Program-made: the position numbers and the translations under genes
Shown: positions 1 to 12,188 of the stretch, one piece after another
Layout of the letters: each line of letters starts with the position of its first letter
Position numbering within the stretch: the stretch's first letter is position 1
Assembly (NCBI GenBank): GCA_029216955.1
Contig: JANAVB010015600.1
Location: 27,014,188-27,078,187, forward strand
Length of the DNA stretch: 64,000 nt
Source of the DNA: Iris pallida
Taxonomy: Eukaryota > Streptophyta > Magnoliopsida > Asparagales > Iridaceae
Direction of reading: 5' to 3'
Notes under the pieces: model-generated
The model's database searches: none
Told to the model about the DNA's origin: nothing
Seen by the model: only the letters and a program-made list of their open reading frames with translations

Positions 1-173
1 AATTCTATGCGTACATTGTAATTAAGTGTATATTTTGAAAGCAACAATTTTATGTATATGTTTTGAAACCAAAATTTGGTAATTTAACGACTATCTAACT
101 TTGAACGTAAATACAACAAATGTGTGTCTAAAAATTATACTTTCTAATATATATATATATTTTTTCTTTATAC

Positions 174-262
<89 letters not shown>

Positions 263-646
263 TTATACTTCTTGCATGGTTTCAAGTTTATCCAAATATA
301 TAATTTTGACATATGAAATTTAAAATTGTAAAATGATAATTTTAAAATAGGTATTGTTCGATGACTACGCCCTGCACACGTATTTGTATATACGAAACTT
401 CGACCATGTTGGTAATCGAGTTGGACCGGTCCTCCGACTCATAAAGCTCCAATCCAGGTCAGACCGGTGTAAGACCGGGCCAAGACGAGTTTCTAATGGG
501 AGAATCCGGTCCAACCCAATTTTTATCATGTTCGGACTACGTTTCGGCTTTAACGGGGCCTGGGCCAGATCAGCCCGGGTTTGACCACTCTGAACTTGGG
601 TGGTTTTTAAACAACTTGACAAAATGGCTATGGCAGTATAAAAAAT
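1..646. other. AT-rich flank with (TA)n tract, no gene seen
   Basis: No coding region recognised. A long (TA)n microsatellite runs from about 180 to 260, preceded by a shorter one at 148-160; both follow the same stretch TATACTTTCTAA, so the tract looks locally duplicated. From 380 to 600 the base composition is richer in G and C, with repeated GACCGG words typical of an old unclassified transposon fragment. Translations through the TA tract give only alternating Y and I. Confidence 0.6.
180..260. repeat. (TA)n microsatellite
   Basis: About 40 uninterrupted TA dinucleotides read directly from the sequence. Confidence 0.97.
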
Positions 647-858
647 GGGTTATTTAATATTTAGTAATAGGATCTCATATAATATGTAACAGTAGGATTT
701 GGGTCTTTAAATTGTTTGATATTAGACTTTGGGTTTTCACATGACTCAAAATTGGTAACATGAACAGTAAAAATAAGATCCAAACTCTAATATTAGACAA
801 TTTGAAGACCCAAATCATAATATTATATATTAAATAAGACCATATTACTAAATAACCC
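647..858. mobile_element. Fold-back MITE-like element, 212 bp
   Basis: The left end begins GGGTTATTTAATATTTAGTA and the right end, read on the other strand, begins GGGTTATTTAGTAATATGGT. The two arms match imperfectly for about 85 bp, including GATTTGGGTCTT and AATTGT blocks, around a short centre. The whole element can fold into one hairpin. No coding capacity. The superfamily is not assigned because the flanks are A-runs and hide any target duplication. Confidence 0.6.
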
Positions 859-889
859 TAAAAAATTCACAACGTTAATTGCTTTCCAT

Positions 890-1166
890 CAGGGCCGGCC
901 CTGAGTTCATGGGGGCCCTAGGCAAACTTTTAAAATGGGGCCCATATATAATATTAAAAATTGAACTAAAAGTAAATTTTAAAAAAATGTTACAACCAAG
1001 ATTGAACCTAAGACCTCTAGTGTGCATATTTAACATACTAACACTACACCACAATTGTTTCGTGATAAAAGAGGATCATGTTACGATTAGTTCTATTTTC
1101 AATACAAGATTACTAATATATATATATAAAAAAATTGGGCCTCCAAATTTCATGGGGCCCTCGGGG
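890..1166. mobile_element. Non-autonomous hAT-like element with tRNA-like module
   Basis: Starts CAGGGCCGGCCCTGA, a hAT-type terminus, and ends GGGGCCCTCGGGG. The flanks CTTTCCAT (882-889) and CCTTCCAT (1167-1174) match at 7 of 8 positions, as expected of an 8-bp hAT duplication. Read on the minus strand, 990-1055 resembles tRNA promoter boxes: a TGGTGTAGTG box A-like stretch, then AGGTTCAATC box B-like. No transposase. Confidence 0.5.
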
Positions 1167-1287
1167 CCTTCCATCAAAGACAAGTAAATCAAGAACAATA
1201 CATGGACTATTTTGGGTATTTATGACTTTCTACCGTATGAAGAGAAGAGGAAAGGGGACATTTGGTTCAAGTTTTGGAGGCTTGGAA

Positions 1288-1607
1288 GAGTGTCGGACTT
1301 TAAATTTTGAGACATGAGATAAACGCTAGAAGCAGTGCCCTCAAAGCTTAATGTTTATATAAAAAAAATTTCATGGACGATGATGCAATAGTATAATCAA
1401 CGTAAAATTCAAGAAATAAAACAATAAACAAAATATAATATCCAAAATAATATATATCATAATGAAATACTAATAAAACTAGAGATGTTCCAAATCAAAA
1501 ATAAAATTGATGTTCCAACCAAATAAATAAAAAGGAAACTAACAACTCATAATGATAATAATAAAAAAGGAGAAAAAATTCAACTTGTTATGTTATTCGA
1601 TTACCTC

Positions 1608-1658
<51 letters not shown>

Positions 1659-1970
1659 CGGAAGGATAGAGGAGATTGAGAGCGTCAAACTGTTAGAATG
1701 ACGAATGAGGAGAGAATTTTGAAGCGAGTGCACCAAATTTTTTTCTTTATTCTAATAATTAAGCGACTTTTATCTTGTTATTCTAGTATACGACGATTAG
1801 ATATCGTATAACAACTTTTTTTATGCAGAGTAAGCGGATTAGAATGAGTAGTGTTGGACCTTTTTTCAAATTTGCTCTTACATAAATTAAATGGTATATA
1901 AAAAAAATTGGTGCCCTCTCGAATTTTGGGCCTGAGGCAGTTGCCTCATCAGCCTCATAACAAGTCCGTG
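1288..1970 (+). mobile_element. Non-autonomous hAT element, copy 1 (683 bp)
   Basis: Flanked by a perfect 8-bp duplication, GCTTGGAA (1280-1287 and 1971-1978). The left end reads GAGTGTCGGACTT and the right end, reversed, CACGGACTTG; both are variants of a CAGTGCCGGACTT-type hAT terminal repeat. Inside are a (GA)n tract and the subterminal phrases 'gtgccctc' and 'gggcctgaggc'. The same family occurs inverted at 5789-6479. No ORF: a deletion derivative mobilised in trans. Confidence 0.82.
1613..1654. repeat. (GA)n microsatellite inside hAT copy 1
   Basis: About 21 GA units. The other copy of this family carries a (CT)n tract in its inverted orientation, so the microsatellite belongs to the family. 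Confidence 0.95.
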
Positions 1971-2034
1971 GCTTGGAAATGGATTTTGGATTTATTACCT
2001 ATATTTGGTATATCTAGAATTGGAAATTAACTTA

Positions 2035-2240
2035 TGGGTCGTTTAGTATAAGATTTTTTTATGCCCAAAAAAATTTAGGGTTGGAAAAACAATTTCGCGT
2101 TTAGTTTACCCTATTAAAATTTATTTTCGAAAATTAAGAATATCCGGGTGAATTATTTATCCATGAAACATAGAAAACTTGTTCCCTAGTAAATAGGTGG
2201 GATTTTTATGTGGGAATAAAATTAACAAAAAGTTAACATA
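2035..2240 (+). mobile_element. Left-end fragment of a Tourist-like element
   Basis: Preceded by TTA (2032-2034) and starting TGGGTCGTTTAGTATAAG. It then shares, in order, the landmarks of the larger elements at 46574 and 49835: 'aaatttagggt', 'aatatccggg', 'tttatccat' and 'aataggtggg'. The matching right end is not visible, so this is a decayed or truncated relative. Confidence 0.55.
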
Positions 2241-2330
2241 TTTACCACATTTGCCACCAAATTTTTTTAAAAAAAAATCAATTCTTCTCTCCCCTATTTC
2301 TTCTGTTTTGCTCTCGAAAGAGAGAGGCGT

Positions 2331-2354
2331 CTCTCTCTCTCTCTCTCTCTCTCT
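2331..2354. repeat. (CT)n microsatellite
   Basis: Twelve CT units read directly. Confidence 0.93.
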
Positions 2355-2359
2355 AGAAC

Positions 2360-3402
2360 CATAGGTATGAATTTCCAATTTTTGATTTTATTTTGGATTT
2401 TTATTTTTTTGTCAATTTTTTTGTTAATTTGTATGATTTTATTTTGGTTGCTTGCTAAATCAGATATTGTGTTTTAGCAATCATGCCATAACGGTAAGTG
2501 ATTGTTGTGTTGGCTGTAACTATTGGTGAATGTTTCTATGTAAATGCTACATTTACTCAACAAAATTTGCAAATTTGTCCAATTCCTGCAGCTTTTGTTA
2601 CAGCAACACCCTTTTTATCGGCAACATGAAAAAAATTCAGGACTGCAAAAGTACGAATATAAATCGACATAATATAAGTAAAATGTGGTCAAAAATTCGT
2701 CTAACGAAAAACATTTGATTAGATTTAATTCGTATTTAGTACGTTTCATATGAACAAATTCGACACTAAAAATTCGGCATATATAGGGGCCATCCACATC
2801 TACTCCTTCATAAACAAGGTTCAGTGTGAGAATAAAAAAAGGTTGGGAAACATTACATAAAGAAAAGAAAGTAAAAGTATGATGAAAAATCGAAATGTTT
2901 TTCTTTGATTGTTGCAAGCAACAGGTGTAAAGACTTGGGTTTCTTGTTTAGGTTACTGTGAGATTTTTCTTCTTCTTTTCTTTTGATAATTTTTTAAATT
3001 GTACCAGTCTTAATATTTAATAGTAGCAAGAGTTAATAAAGTCAAGACCGTTGGGTTTCTCAGTCACGTTTTACTGGCCAATTTTTTTTAAAATTCGTAC
3101 GGTACGTGTTTAAAACTCCACATGCTTAAAATTTGCGTACAAATTCTAATTTTTTAAAAGTACGTAAGTATTATATGTTTATGTAAGATACGAAAAAATT
3201 TGCGTATAATATGTGTTTTATTCGGGTGATTGCCAACAAGGGGCAACACCACTTATATTAACTTTTGTTGCAAAAGATTTCCATTTACAGGCAAACCACA
3301 CAATTCCTAGATATGTTCCTAGTTTCCGAAAATGATGATTGGAATGAAGGTTCTAAAATGAGTTCCCAGTATGGCCCTAGTTTCCAAATACGATGAAAGT
3401 TA
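2360..3402. other. About 1 kb without recognisable gene or element
   Basis: AT-rich. Contains scattered CGTAC words around 2650-3220 but no ORF with recognisable similarity and no clear terminal repeats. Confidence 0.5.
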
Positions 3403-3824
3403 GACCACATTTGGTTCACGGATTTAAGGAACTAAGAAAGGAAAATTGTTCCTTTTTTTTGTTTGGTAGCCACAAACTTGGAAATTAATTTCCTGACAAG
3501 GGAAAAAATTGGTAGAAATATGGTTCCACTCAAGACCCATGGGATTGATTTTCCCTCCTCATTTCCCAACATTTATTACAAAAGTTATGACAAAAGTAAC
3601 CATGTGTCATTGCTTATTTTACAATTAATGTTATTTTTTATAATATTATTCTTATTTTAAAAAGTAAGGATATTATTGGAACATTGTTATATTTTGCTTT
3701 CCTTTTCTAGGTTGTTTTCTTGTTTTATCAAACAACGGAAAGAAAATGTGACATGAATCCTACTATCCCATTTCCATCGAAGATACAAGGGAATTCATTT
3801 CCTTTCCGTGAACCAAACGAGGCT
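3403..3824. mobile_element. MITE (GGCCTCGTTTGGTTCACGG family), copy 1
   Basis: The left end is ACCACATTTGGTTCACGG and the right end, reversed, GCCTCGTTTGGTTCACGG. TTA lies next to the element on both sides (3400-3402 and 3825-3827), as in PIF/Harbinger-type insertions. The interior matches, in opposite orientation, the element at 45876-46267. It sits exactly at the left edge of the LINE remnant. Non-coding. Confidence 0.68.
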
Positions 3825-3827
3825 TTA

Positions 3828-5492
3828 GTGCCTCCCAACATCAACAACACACATCTGGCTTTAATACCAAAGAAGGAATCCCCGGACACTCCGATTGCCT
3901 TATGCAACGTGTCTTACAAGATAAGACCCTTACAAACAGACTTCGGCCACTAATGAACAAGCTGATTTCTGAGGCACAAAACGCCTTTGTTCTTGTTCGT
4001 CATATTGAGGATAATGTTATCGTCGCTCAAGAAATCATCCATGCTATGAAATTCATGCCCATGAAGGAAAAATGCCTTTGCTTTGAAGATCGATATGGCG
4101 AAAGCTTATGACCGTTTATCTTGGTTATTCATTAAACATGACGGAGGTCTGGGATTTCGTAAGACTCAGTGGGTTAATGACTCTCTTGTGGGCAAACTCG
4201 TGTGGCGATTCCTTGCAAATCCACAACAACTTTCGGCGCGAATATTACGAGGTACATATTTACATAACAATTGTTTTTGGACTGTGCAGAGATCTCGCAG
4301 GGCCTCCCGTACTTGGGCTAGCGTGCTACAAATCCGTAGTTCGCTGCGTCCACATTGTTCGCTGCGTCCACATTCTTTATATGAAACTTTTAGGCGCCAA
4401 AGTCCATCCTCCTCTCGAGCCTCCGACACGAAACCAGTTTGGAAGAGCCTCTGGAAATTGAAGACTATCCCTCCTAGAGTCCAAACTTTCTTATGGCGAA
4501 TGTTGAATGATGCGTTACCTCTTCGCTCGACCATATGTAAGTGGGCTCCATCTGCTGATCCTCTTTGCCCATCTTGCTTAGAACATGTGGAGGATGCAAA
4601 CCACTTGTTTCTCCATTGTTCGACTGCTAGAGAAGTTTGGTTCAGATGCCCAATAGGCCTTCGCTCGGATGACTATCTTGATGTCATTTACTTGGTGGAA
4701 AGATGGCTTCGAGATGAGTCGGCTTCAGAAGTTGCTTCGATAGGGACGGTAATACTCCGGGCGATTTGGAAAGCAAGATGCTCTACTATCTTTCGCAATT
4801 CCCCTTCCATACCATCTGTTATCATTTCCAATACGATGTACGATGTCGACTTTTCGGGAATTCTCCATAACACCAGCTGAACAGTCTATCTTCCTTGCTT
4901 GATATACGGGATGCTCTTCCCTTTTCAAACCTCTGGTCAGCTCCGGGAAATAACACCATCAAAATCAACGTCGACGGTGCCACATCTTCGTCGTGCTTAG
5001 CTGTGGCAACAGTAGCCAGAGACTCAAGGGGCCACTTCATTGCGGCTTCGACCTGGTGCTCTCCATACCCCTATACAACAGACAATTGCATGCTGGCGGA
5101 AGTACATGCCATTCGGCAAGGAATCTACCTAGCAAAGTGTCTATATGCAAACAACTTCCTTCTCGAGAGCGACTCACTTTCAGTGGTTCGTATTTTCAAA
5201 GGAGATGAATCCCTTATTCCTTGGAAATTATCAGGAATCATCTCGAGCATCAAAACAGACATCTCAAAGATGTCCCTTCAGGATTTTCTTTTCACTAGAA
5301 GGACTGCAAATACAGTTGCTCATACCCTCGCCAAGTTTGCTATTAGTTGCAATCTCAACTCCCTTTTCTTTCAACCACCATCTTGTATTATTGATCTCCT
5401 TTCCGAAGAATCACAGACCCAACATGTTAATATGTTTGTGTCTTGTAACTCTTCTTCTTAATGATTAATGATATGTGATTTCAAAAAAAAAA
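3828..5492 (+). pseudogene. L1-type LINE remnant: RT, zinc-binding and RNase H
   Basis: A non-LTR retrotransposon ORF2 remnant in shifted frames. First come N-terminal reverse-transcriptase blocks: a stretch starting HLALIPKKE (about 3850), then SEAQNAFV..RHI..N (about 3970) and DMAKAYDRLSW (4090-4130). The frame then passes directly to the post-RT region GGLGFRKTQWVND, so the part carrying the YADD catalytic motif is deleted. Next are a zinc-binding domain (WRMLNDALPLR, CPSC..H..DANHLFLHC) and, from 4895, an RNase H domain. The RNase H retains likely acidic residues in NVDGA, AEVHAI and ESDS, plus the VAHTLAKFA block. The 3' end is a short A-run (5483-5492). The element is 5'-truncated, internally deleted and inactive. 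Confidence 0.87.
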
Positions 5493-5780
5493 GTCCCTTT
5501 ATTCAATCCCAAACCATATTAGTCATCGGTCAAAGATTTCCCTTTTTATACAAAGACTAGTAACTTGTATGTGCATTACACGAGTGTAAAAAAAGTTATT
5601 GAAAAAGAAGAAATTTAACATGAATTTTATAAATATTGTCGTCTTTAGGAATTGAAATTAGGCAACCAAGAAAAATGTCTCCCACCTTAACCACTTGAGA
5701 TAGAATAGTTATAAATAAATCATAGTAAGTAGTTAATTTAAAAAATAATAATAATACAAAACTCGAGTGGCTCTTGTGGC
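5493..5780. other. Short AT-rich spacer, nothing recognised
   Basis: Lies between the LINE A-tail and the target duplication of the next hAT element. No ORF or repeat structure worth naming. Confidence 0.5.
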
Positions 5781-5788
5781 CACCGAGG

Positions 5789-6155
5789 CATAGCCGGACT
5801 TGATATGAGGCCCATGAGGTGGGTGCCTCACGCCCAAACATTTAGAGGGCACTAAATTTTTATATATACTATTTAATTATGTAAGTTCAATTATGAACAA
5901 AGGTCAAAGACTGATTGTAATTCTTTTAGTCCACATAAGAAGTTTGTTTTTGTTATAGAATATCTAAATGTCATGTACTAGATTACCAAAAGAGAAATCA
6001 ACTAAGTCAGAATGGAGAAAAAAATTGGTGCAGTCATTATCAAAATTAAATTATCTCCCCTTCTCTTGCTCTAACAGTCTGATGTTCCAAATCTCCTTCT
6101 ACCTTTCTAAGGTTGCCAATCTCCTTTGCCCTTACGCGATGTCAATCTCTCTCTC

Positions 6156-6194
<39 letters not shown>

Positions 6195-6479
6195 GGACGT
6201 AATTGAACAATAGGACAAGTTACAATTTTTCTATTTTTCTTTTTTTTTATTATCATAAGAACTATTCAAAACATTATTAGTTATTTATTTGTTTAGAACA
6301 TCAATTTTTTTGCTTGGAATATCATCAATTTTATTAATATTTCATTATGACATATTTTTTTTGATATTATATTAATACTATTGTATTATTGTTCATAAAA
6401 AGAATTATATGAATATTAAGTTTTGAGGGCACAACTTCTAAAGTTTGCCTCAGGCCTCAAAATTTAAAGTCCGGCACTG
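5789..6479 (-). mobile_element. Non-autonomous hAT element, copy 2 (691 bp)
   Basis: Starts CATAGCCGGACTTG and ends AAGTCCGGCACTG. Flanks CACCGAGG (5781-5788) and TACCGAGG (6480-6487) agree at 7 of 8 positions. It is the same family as 1288-1970 in opposite orientation. It shares the subterminal 'gaggcctcaaaatttaaag' type blocks and an internal pyrimidine/purine dinucleotide tract. No coding capacity. Confidence 0.82.
6160..6190. repeat. (CT)n microsatellite inside hAT copy 2
   Basis: About 15 CT units; the counterpart of the GA tract in copy 1. Confidence 0.92.
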
Positions 6480-6653
6480 TACCGAGGAGAGGTATAAGAT
6501 CATGGCTAGGTAGCGGAAGATCAATGGATCGAGCCACAGAGGCGTATTATTTTTTTCATTTATTTGGTGGAAGTTGGGGGACAGTAGGCCCAACAAGCAT
6601 GCAATGTATCATGCACAAAGTCTCATACGTATCGGTGGACATCTCAAAAAATA

Positions 6654-6681
6654 AATAATAATAATAATAATAATAATAATA
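6654..6681. repeat. (AAT)n microsatellite
   Basis: Nine to ten ATA/AAT trinucleotides read directly. Confidence 0.93.
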
Positions 6682-6923
6682 GAATATTTACAAACGGTTT
6701 AGACGGCTCATCCTTTTCCAAGCCACTTTATATTTTTAGAGATTAAAGGCTAAGGTTATCTCAAAACTTTTTTTTTTTGCAATTGTACTTTATTGACAAG
6801 TAGACGCTTTTTGGCCAAATGTTAAGGGCACTACAAGAGTTTTCTAGGATGACACATGATAGAGGACAACACACATCAGGCACTAAGTTGACACTTTCTT
6901 TTGGCAAATGTTAAGGTCACTAA

Positions 6924-7363
6924 GGGCCTGTTTGGATTGCAACATTTCTCCTGCAACTTACAGTTTCAGTGAGAACTGGTCGGACGTTTGGATGGACGGT
7001 GCAAGTGGCATGTAAGTGTCTTTTCTCTGACGCTTGCCACTTGCTGTCCCCCTCTATTCTTCCCATTTCACTTGCTTCACAAAAGTGAAGGAAGTGTGAT
7101 GAAAGTGGGGGAGTTGCTGCCAAAGGAGAGTTGGAGACTCCGAATGAAAGCAGATAACAGACTCCTGGTCCGACGCCGTCGCAGGAAGCCACCGTGGTGG
7201 GGAGAGGAGGAGGAAACGGTGACATTACGAGGACGTCGCGATCGCAGGAGAGCCGGTGACGCTACAAGGACACTGTAGCCGCAGGAGAGCCTGTGACGCT
7301 GAGAGAGGAGGACTATGAGGTGACGACGAGAGGAGGCGGTGGGCAGAGAAGGAGAAGGGGGTG
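6924..7363 (+). mobile_element. Tourist-like element, left part
   Basis: TAA at 6921-6923 is followed by GGGCCTGTTTGGATTGC. The partner end is at 44933 (reversed: GGAGCTGTTTGGATAG) with TAA at 44934-44936. About 1.2 kb in total once the 36.8-kb insertion is removed. The left interior becomes purine- and GC-rich (7100-7360) and this composition resumes at 44147. No convincing transposase. Confidence 0.75.
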
Positions 7364-9771
7364 TGTAGTGCCCCGTCCCGCTCAATCAATCGGAGGAATC
7401 GAAACGCCGACGGCGTTCGGACTTAGCCTTACAACGGCTGCTCGAAGACTCGCTCGGCCGAGGCGACTCCTCGCTCAGGTGGGGTAGTTTCGGTGATCTT
7501 GCCTCATCTTAGCCTTCACATAATAAATCACATGTTTCCAACTTGCACAAGTTAGGCTTGATAATAAAAGAGACGCATCTACATAGCTAGGGAAATAATC
7601 CCGACGGGTCGGAATGTGTTAGAACATGGAAAAAGGTCCCACGGTCTGCTTAGAAGTCTGCTCAGCGCGCTTTCAAAATGACACTCGGTCCTTCGTCTCG
7701 TGGCTTGGGAGAAGAAAGTTGGCCTAAGTTGCTAAGTTGCCACGAAGCTGGGATTAGCCTAAGTCATAGGCGTCGTCCGCACGAATGCTTGATAAAGCAT
7801 GCACGGTCCCGTCGTCCAAGGCTTGGCATAGCCTTCGCCTGTCTCGTGGTTTAAGTCGCATTGCATGGCTTGTGGCTTAAGTCTAGGCACCCAAAGAACT
7901 TGGTTGTTCAAGTCGAACGCGTGCACGCTACGTTCTCTCGATGCGAAGCTTGGCGTAGCATTTGATCGTCAAGTCGTTGTCCGAATGAGTTAGAAAAGAG
8001 TTGTGCTGGGCTATCGAAGTCATAACAAGCACTGTCCCCTGTTTCCTGCGGTTGCCAAGTCACATAGTCCCATGAGAACAAGGCTCGTCATGTAAAGTAT
8101 GTGACTTGAGCGATAGCGTCGCCTAGAGAATACGGTCTGTCTAAGACACGAGCCACGGTGGGTTTAGTGAAAAGTATGCCACGGACAAAGGAAGTCCACG
8201 CGACTGGTTATCGCTGAGATCGGTCCCACTACTTGGGAGTCTCGATAAGTCTCGATAAGGAAGCACACGAGATCAGTCCCCCTACTTGGGAGTCTCGATA
8301 AGTCTCGTTCACGAGATCGGTCCCGCTACTTGGAAATCTCGATAAGTCTCGATAAGAAAGCACAAGAGATCAGTCCCGCTACTTGGGAGTCTCGATAAGT
8401 CTCATTCACGAGATCGATCCCGCTACTTGGGAGTCTCGATAAGTCTCGATAAAGAAGCACACGAGATCGGTCCCGCTACTTAGGAGTCTCGATAAGTCTC
8501 GATAAGGATGTTCACGAGATCGGTCCCGCTACTTGGGATTCTCGATAAGGAATCACGCGAGATCGGTCCCGCTACTTGGGAGTCTTGATAGAAAGATAGA
8601 AAGCATTGTCATGATTAAGGAAGGACTTGATAGATCGAGTTGAGTCTTGCATGGTCATTGGACAACTTGCGCGCAAGGACGAAATTCCTCGAGCGATCCC
8701 GGGGCGCTGGATTCGTGTCGACCTAAGAGGAATTGTAGATATTGTACGTCCTTCATCGACGGTACGACTCGATTGAAGTAAACCGTTACAATATAGGCTG
8801 CGGGTCATTCGGTGGGAGCTCGTACCTCGCCACGCAAATGGTCACCGTATGCAAAAGATCCAGGATAGCTTGACATTGCTAGTGACCACTCATATAGATG
8901 TATCGACATAAGAGCGGCTATCCGCGTGTATGCCTTTGGATTGCGTCGAGTACTAGCAGGTTATGAGTTGGGTTAACAAGTTATGCTTTTTGCAAGCGCT
9001 AACCTTGAGTCGGCACGAGTTAGGTGTGCACGGTTGCAGCACCATTCTGGAGCTTAAGAGTTGGCTATAGCAAGGACACGTGCTTCGGCATGAATGTGGC
9101 ATTGTTGTATCGAGTTAAGTTAGGAAGGGCCGTAAGGCAAGTTGATTAAGTCTGGTTGATACTTGGGAGGCACGACCTCGATTCTAAGGCACGAGCAAGT
9201 GTATTGGCACGACCAGCACGAGCCGTCCCCCTTGACGTCATTGGCACGAGAATGGTCTAGAGGCACATGAAATAAGTGAAAGTCTTGGCACGGCCGAGTT
9301 TGTAAGTTGCTCCTCGACGAGGCACTGCCTCGAATATATGAAAGTCACGAATAGATTATCGTACGACCCTGTCGTTGCGTTACCAAGTATAGGCCAAGGC
9401 GTCGTTGTCTTAAAATTGATCCTAAGGTAAGACTAGAAAGACAATCAAAAGGGATTAAGCTGCTCAAAGTAAATGAATGTGTCGGTTTTGTATGGGTGGG
9501 CGAGAAGCTCACTCCAACAGTACAGTTGAGTACTGACACCCACACAATTTTCATGTGCAGGCACATGTAGAAGCTCGTGGCGCGGAGCTCACTTGGATGC
9601 GTCGAGGCATGGAGTTCCTTGGCGATTCGAAGCGTGCGGTCGCGTGGAGTCAAGACTTATACGGGACATAATGTATGGACATCGCCATCCGGCAGAATCT
9701 GCACTCGTCGTCTTGAAGCATTGTATTAAGAGATGAGAGAGAGCAGAGTGACTTATAAAATGAGAGAAAAG
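7364..9771 (+). repeat. Left LTR of element I, first part
   Basis: Matches 41409-43872 of the right LTR. It stops at the AAAAG duplication used by element II and continues at 38586. Short ORFs inside occur in both LTRs with differences and are not genes. Confidence 0.9.
8209..8585 (+). repeat. Tandem repeat in left LTR of I
   Basis: About eight copies of a unit built from GAGATCGGTCCCGCTACTTG, GGAGTCTCGATAAG and a variable spacer (GGAAGCACAC or TCTCGTTCAC), alternating short (about 45 bp) and long (about 57 bp) forms. The same array, with different copy order, is at 42254-42690. Confidence 0.85.
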
Positions 9772-12188
9772 TGTCACGACCCGCACCCACTGTGAGGGCA
9801 CGAGTACGTAACAACGTCCAGCCTATGCCGTAGTGTCGGCGGTAGAACGCTGTTCTAGGTCATGAACATAACTAACACAATATAAAATACTCTCCAACTG
9901 GAGGACAAGTCACAGAAGATACAACTCAATCACAATCTAAAGGTAGAATATAGCAAGATAGAATATATAAGGAAATCCTCAAAACTGAGGTACAAACAGA
10001 TGTAAAATAAATCAAAGTCAATAAACACAAGTCTCAACATCTCCATAATAATACAACTCTGAAATCAAAGACAACAACTAACATGAAAAGAAAGAACAGT
10101 CTAGACTATCTATACTATGCATGGGTATCATCCTCAGCAGCTGCCTGAACCTCCCAAGGGTCCAGGTCGCGAGTGTCATCTAGGCAAGCTCCATAGTAAG
10201 GGGTACAGGGTTCCTCATCCTCCTTTGTAAAATTTTCAACAGGTCCAGTCAGGACGGGAGCGAGCACAGTACATCTCACAAAGATCATAGCAGGTTAGGA
10301 AATATAAACGTGCAAAAGAGTACGACATATGAAAACTGAAAGAATATACATGATGTAAAAGAGAGAACTGTAATAGAAATATCTACTATAAGTAGAGAAC
10401 TATCAGTGACTAGTGATGTAGAGTACAAACTCGACATGTGAACGGCTGGAATTGCACATGAATATACTAAAGAGGCTCACATGGTTATACTACTTTGGAA
10501 TTGTTCACATGACTATTTATACTCCCCCATACCCCAATCAATACACAAGGATCCAGACAAGTTATGTTACGTACATATTTTTCACATGAAAGCCCATAGA
10601 TTGGTGTACATAAAGTATACATGAGAACTCAGAACTGAGTGAACATGAATTCCACATGAAGGCCCATGAAGGGGTACACATGAAGTATAGGTTACACATG
10701 AAGTACATGAGAAATATGACCGTACATGAGAGTACATGAGAGTACACGAACGTACATGAACGTACATGAAGCACATGAGAAACATGAATAACATGAGAGC
10801 GAGGAATACATGATGTACATAAAACACATGACATGAAGTATCTGATGCTTCCTAGGAGGATAATATCTCAATGTAGGGATCCATATGGTACCAATCCGTG
10901 ATAATATCGTGACAGCATCAAATAAGGTAATCTAGAGCAGGAATATAATCCTAAGCAAGTTATGAAATGATCAGAAAATGTTCTCGCCTGGTATCCTGAA
11001 TATCTGAAGAGAATATACTGTCTGAGGAGTGGTGTCTAGCTCTTATAGAATAGTACAAGTCACAACATATCCAAATTGGTAAAATAAACTGCTACGATGC
11101 ATTCTATATGATGTTTGGGTCAATCTAGGCTAAAGTCAACCTTTGGTCAACTCTAGTCAACTACTCTAGTCAAACTAGGTCAACTAGGTCAAACCTAACC
11201 CAAACAAGTCTCACTAAGCCTAACCAGTCTATCTTAACAAGCACACATCATTCACAAGTCTAACAACACACAAAACTCATGTGTATATATCTCATATACA
11301 CATAGGCTTGCATATTAAGATACACATGGGCTTGCACATTGGCTATATGCCAAACACATTGATATAGCATGCACACATATTCAATTTCCACATATACATA
11401 CATACTAATTATATAGACAATATGCATATATCTATATTACATTACATTTATCACATAAGGTCATATATTATATATGTATACATATACATATAGAGAGAGA
11501 TAGAGTATCATGCATATGTGTGTGTGTCATGTGGTAGCAGTAGTGTGTGTGTGAGTCTGAGTGTTCTCAGGTTTAACAGTGCACCATTAGTGTATCCATT
11601 TTCAGATTTGTGTAGTGTGTAGATGGGTGTGTTAACAATATACACAAAATCAGTGTCAATGTTCTCAGTTATTTTATGTGTAATGTGTGTTTGTGACATG
11701 GGTGAGTGAGTGAGTGTAGAGCATCACAACATAGGTTCCAGGTTTTGCATAAGTGCATGAGTGTGTGCGTGAACACTGTTCTCAGATTTCAACAGTGTAC
11801 ACAAAACAGTGTTGAAATCCCAGGTTCTCAGTTATTTCCAGAGTATACAAAACAGTTTACAAATTGATATCTCAACTGAAATCGAAAACCAATATCAACA
11901 CCACCATGATTCCTATTGCAACTTAAACTCAGCTAAATATAGAAAATCAACATTGAATTTGAACCAACCAAAATAGTGAAACTCATGACAGTTCATTAGT
12001 TCTCAGGTTTTAGAGTGTGTCCTGTGTGTGTGATTCACATATATGTGTGTGTATGTGAACATGATAACAGTTTTCAGGATTCAAATGAAATAAATGTGTG
12101 TATATGAAACTAACATGTGTGCTCACAGTTTTAGGCTCATGTGCAATTGAGTGATGTGTTTCCAGCTCATGTGTGTGTAATAGCTAAC
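9772..12188 (-). repeat. Solo LTR II, left part; no gene
   Basis: Non-coding. Contains an ACATGA-rich array (10640-10830) and GTGTGT-rich stretches (11500-12180). It ends at the CTAAC duplication (12184-12188) where element III inserted. Confidence 0.75.
10640..10830 (+). repeat. ACATGA-rich degenerate tandem repeat
   Basis: Irregular succession of ACATGAR, CGTACATGA and AGTACATGAG words over about 190 bp. The overlapping minus-strand ORFs here, rich in C, S, H, V and M, are translations of the array. Confidence 0.75.

Noticed and set aside
91..316. Overlapping ORFs on both strands rich in alternating I and Y
   Set aside because: They are translations of the (TA)n tract and have no protein features.
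6920..7487. Overlapping GC-rich ORFs near the left edge of element I
   Set aside because: They cross the GGGTG insertion junction into the LTR, so they cannot be conserved genes.
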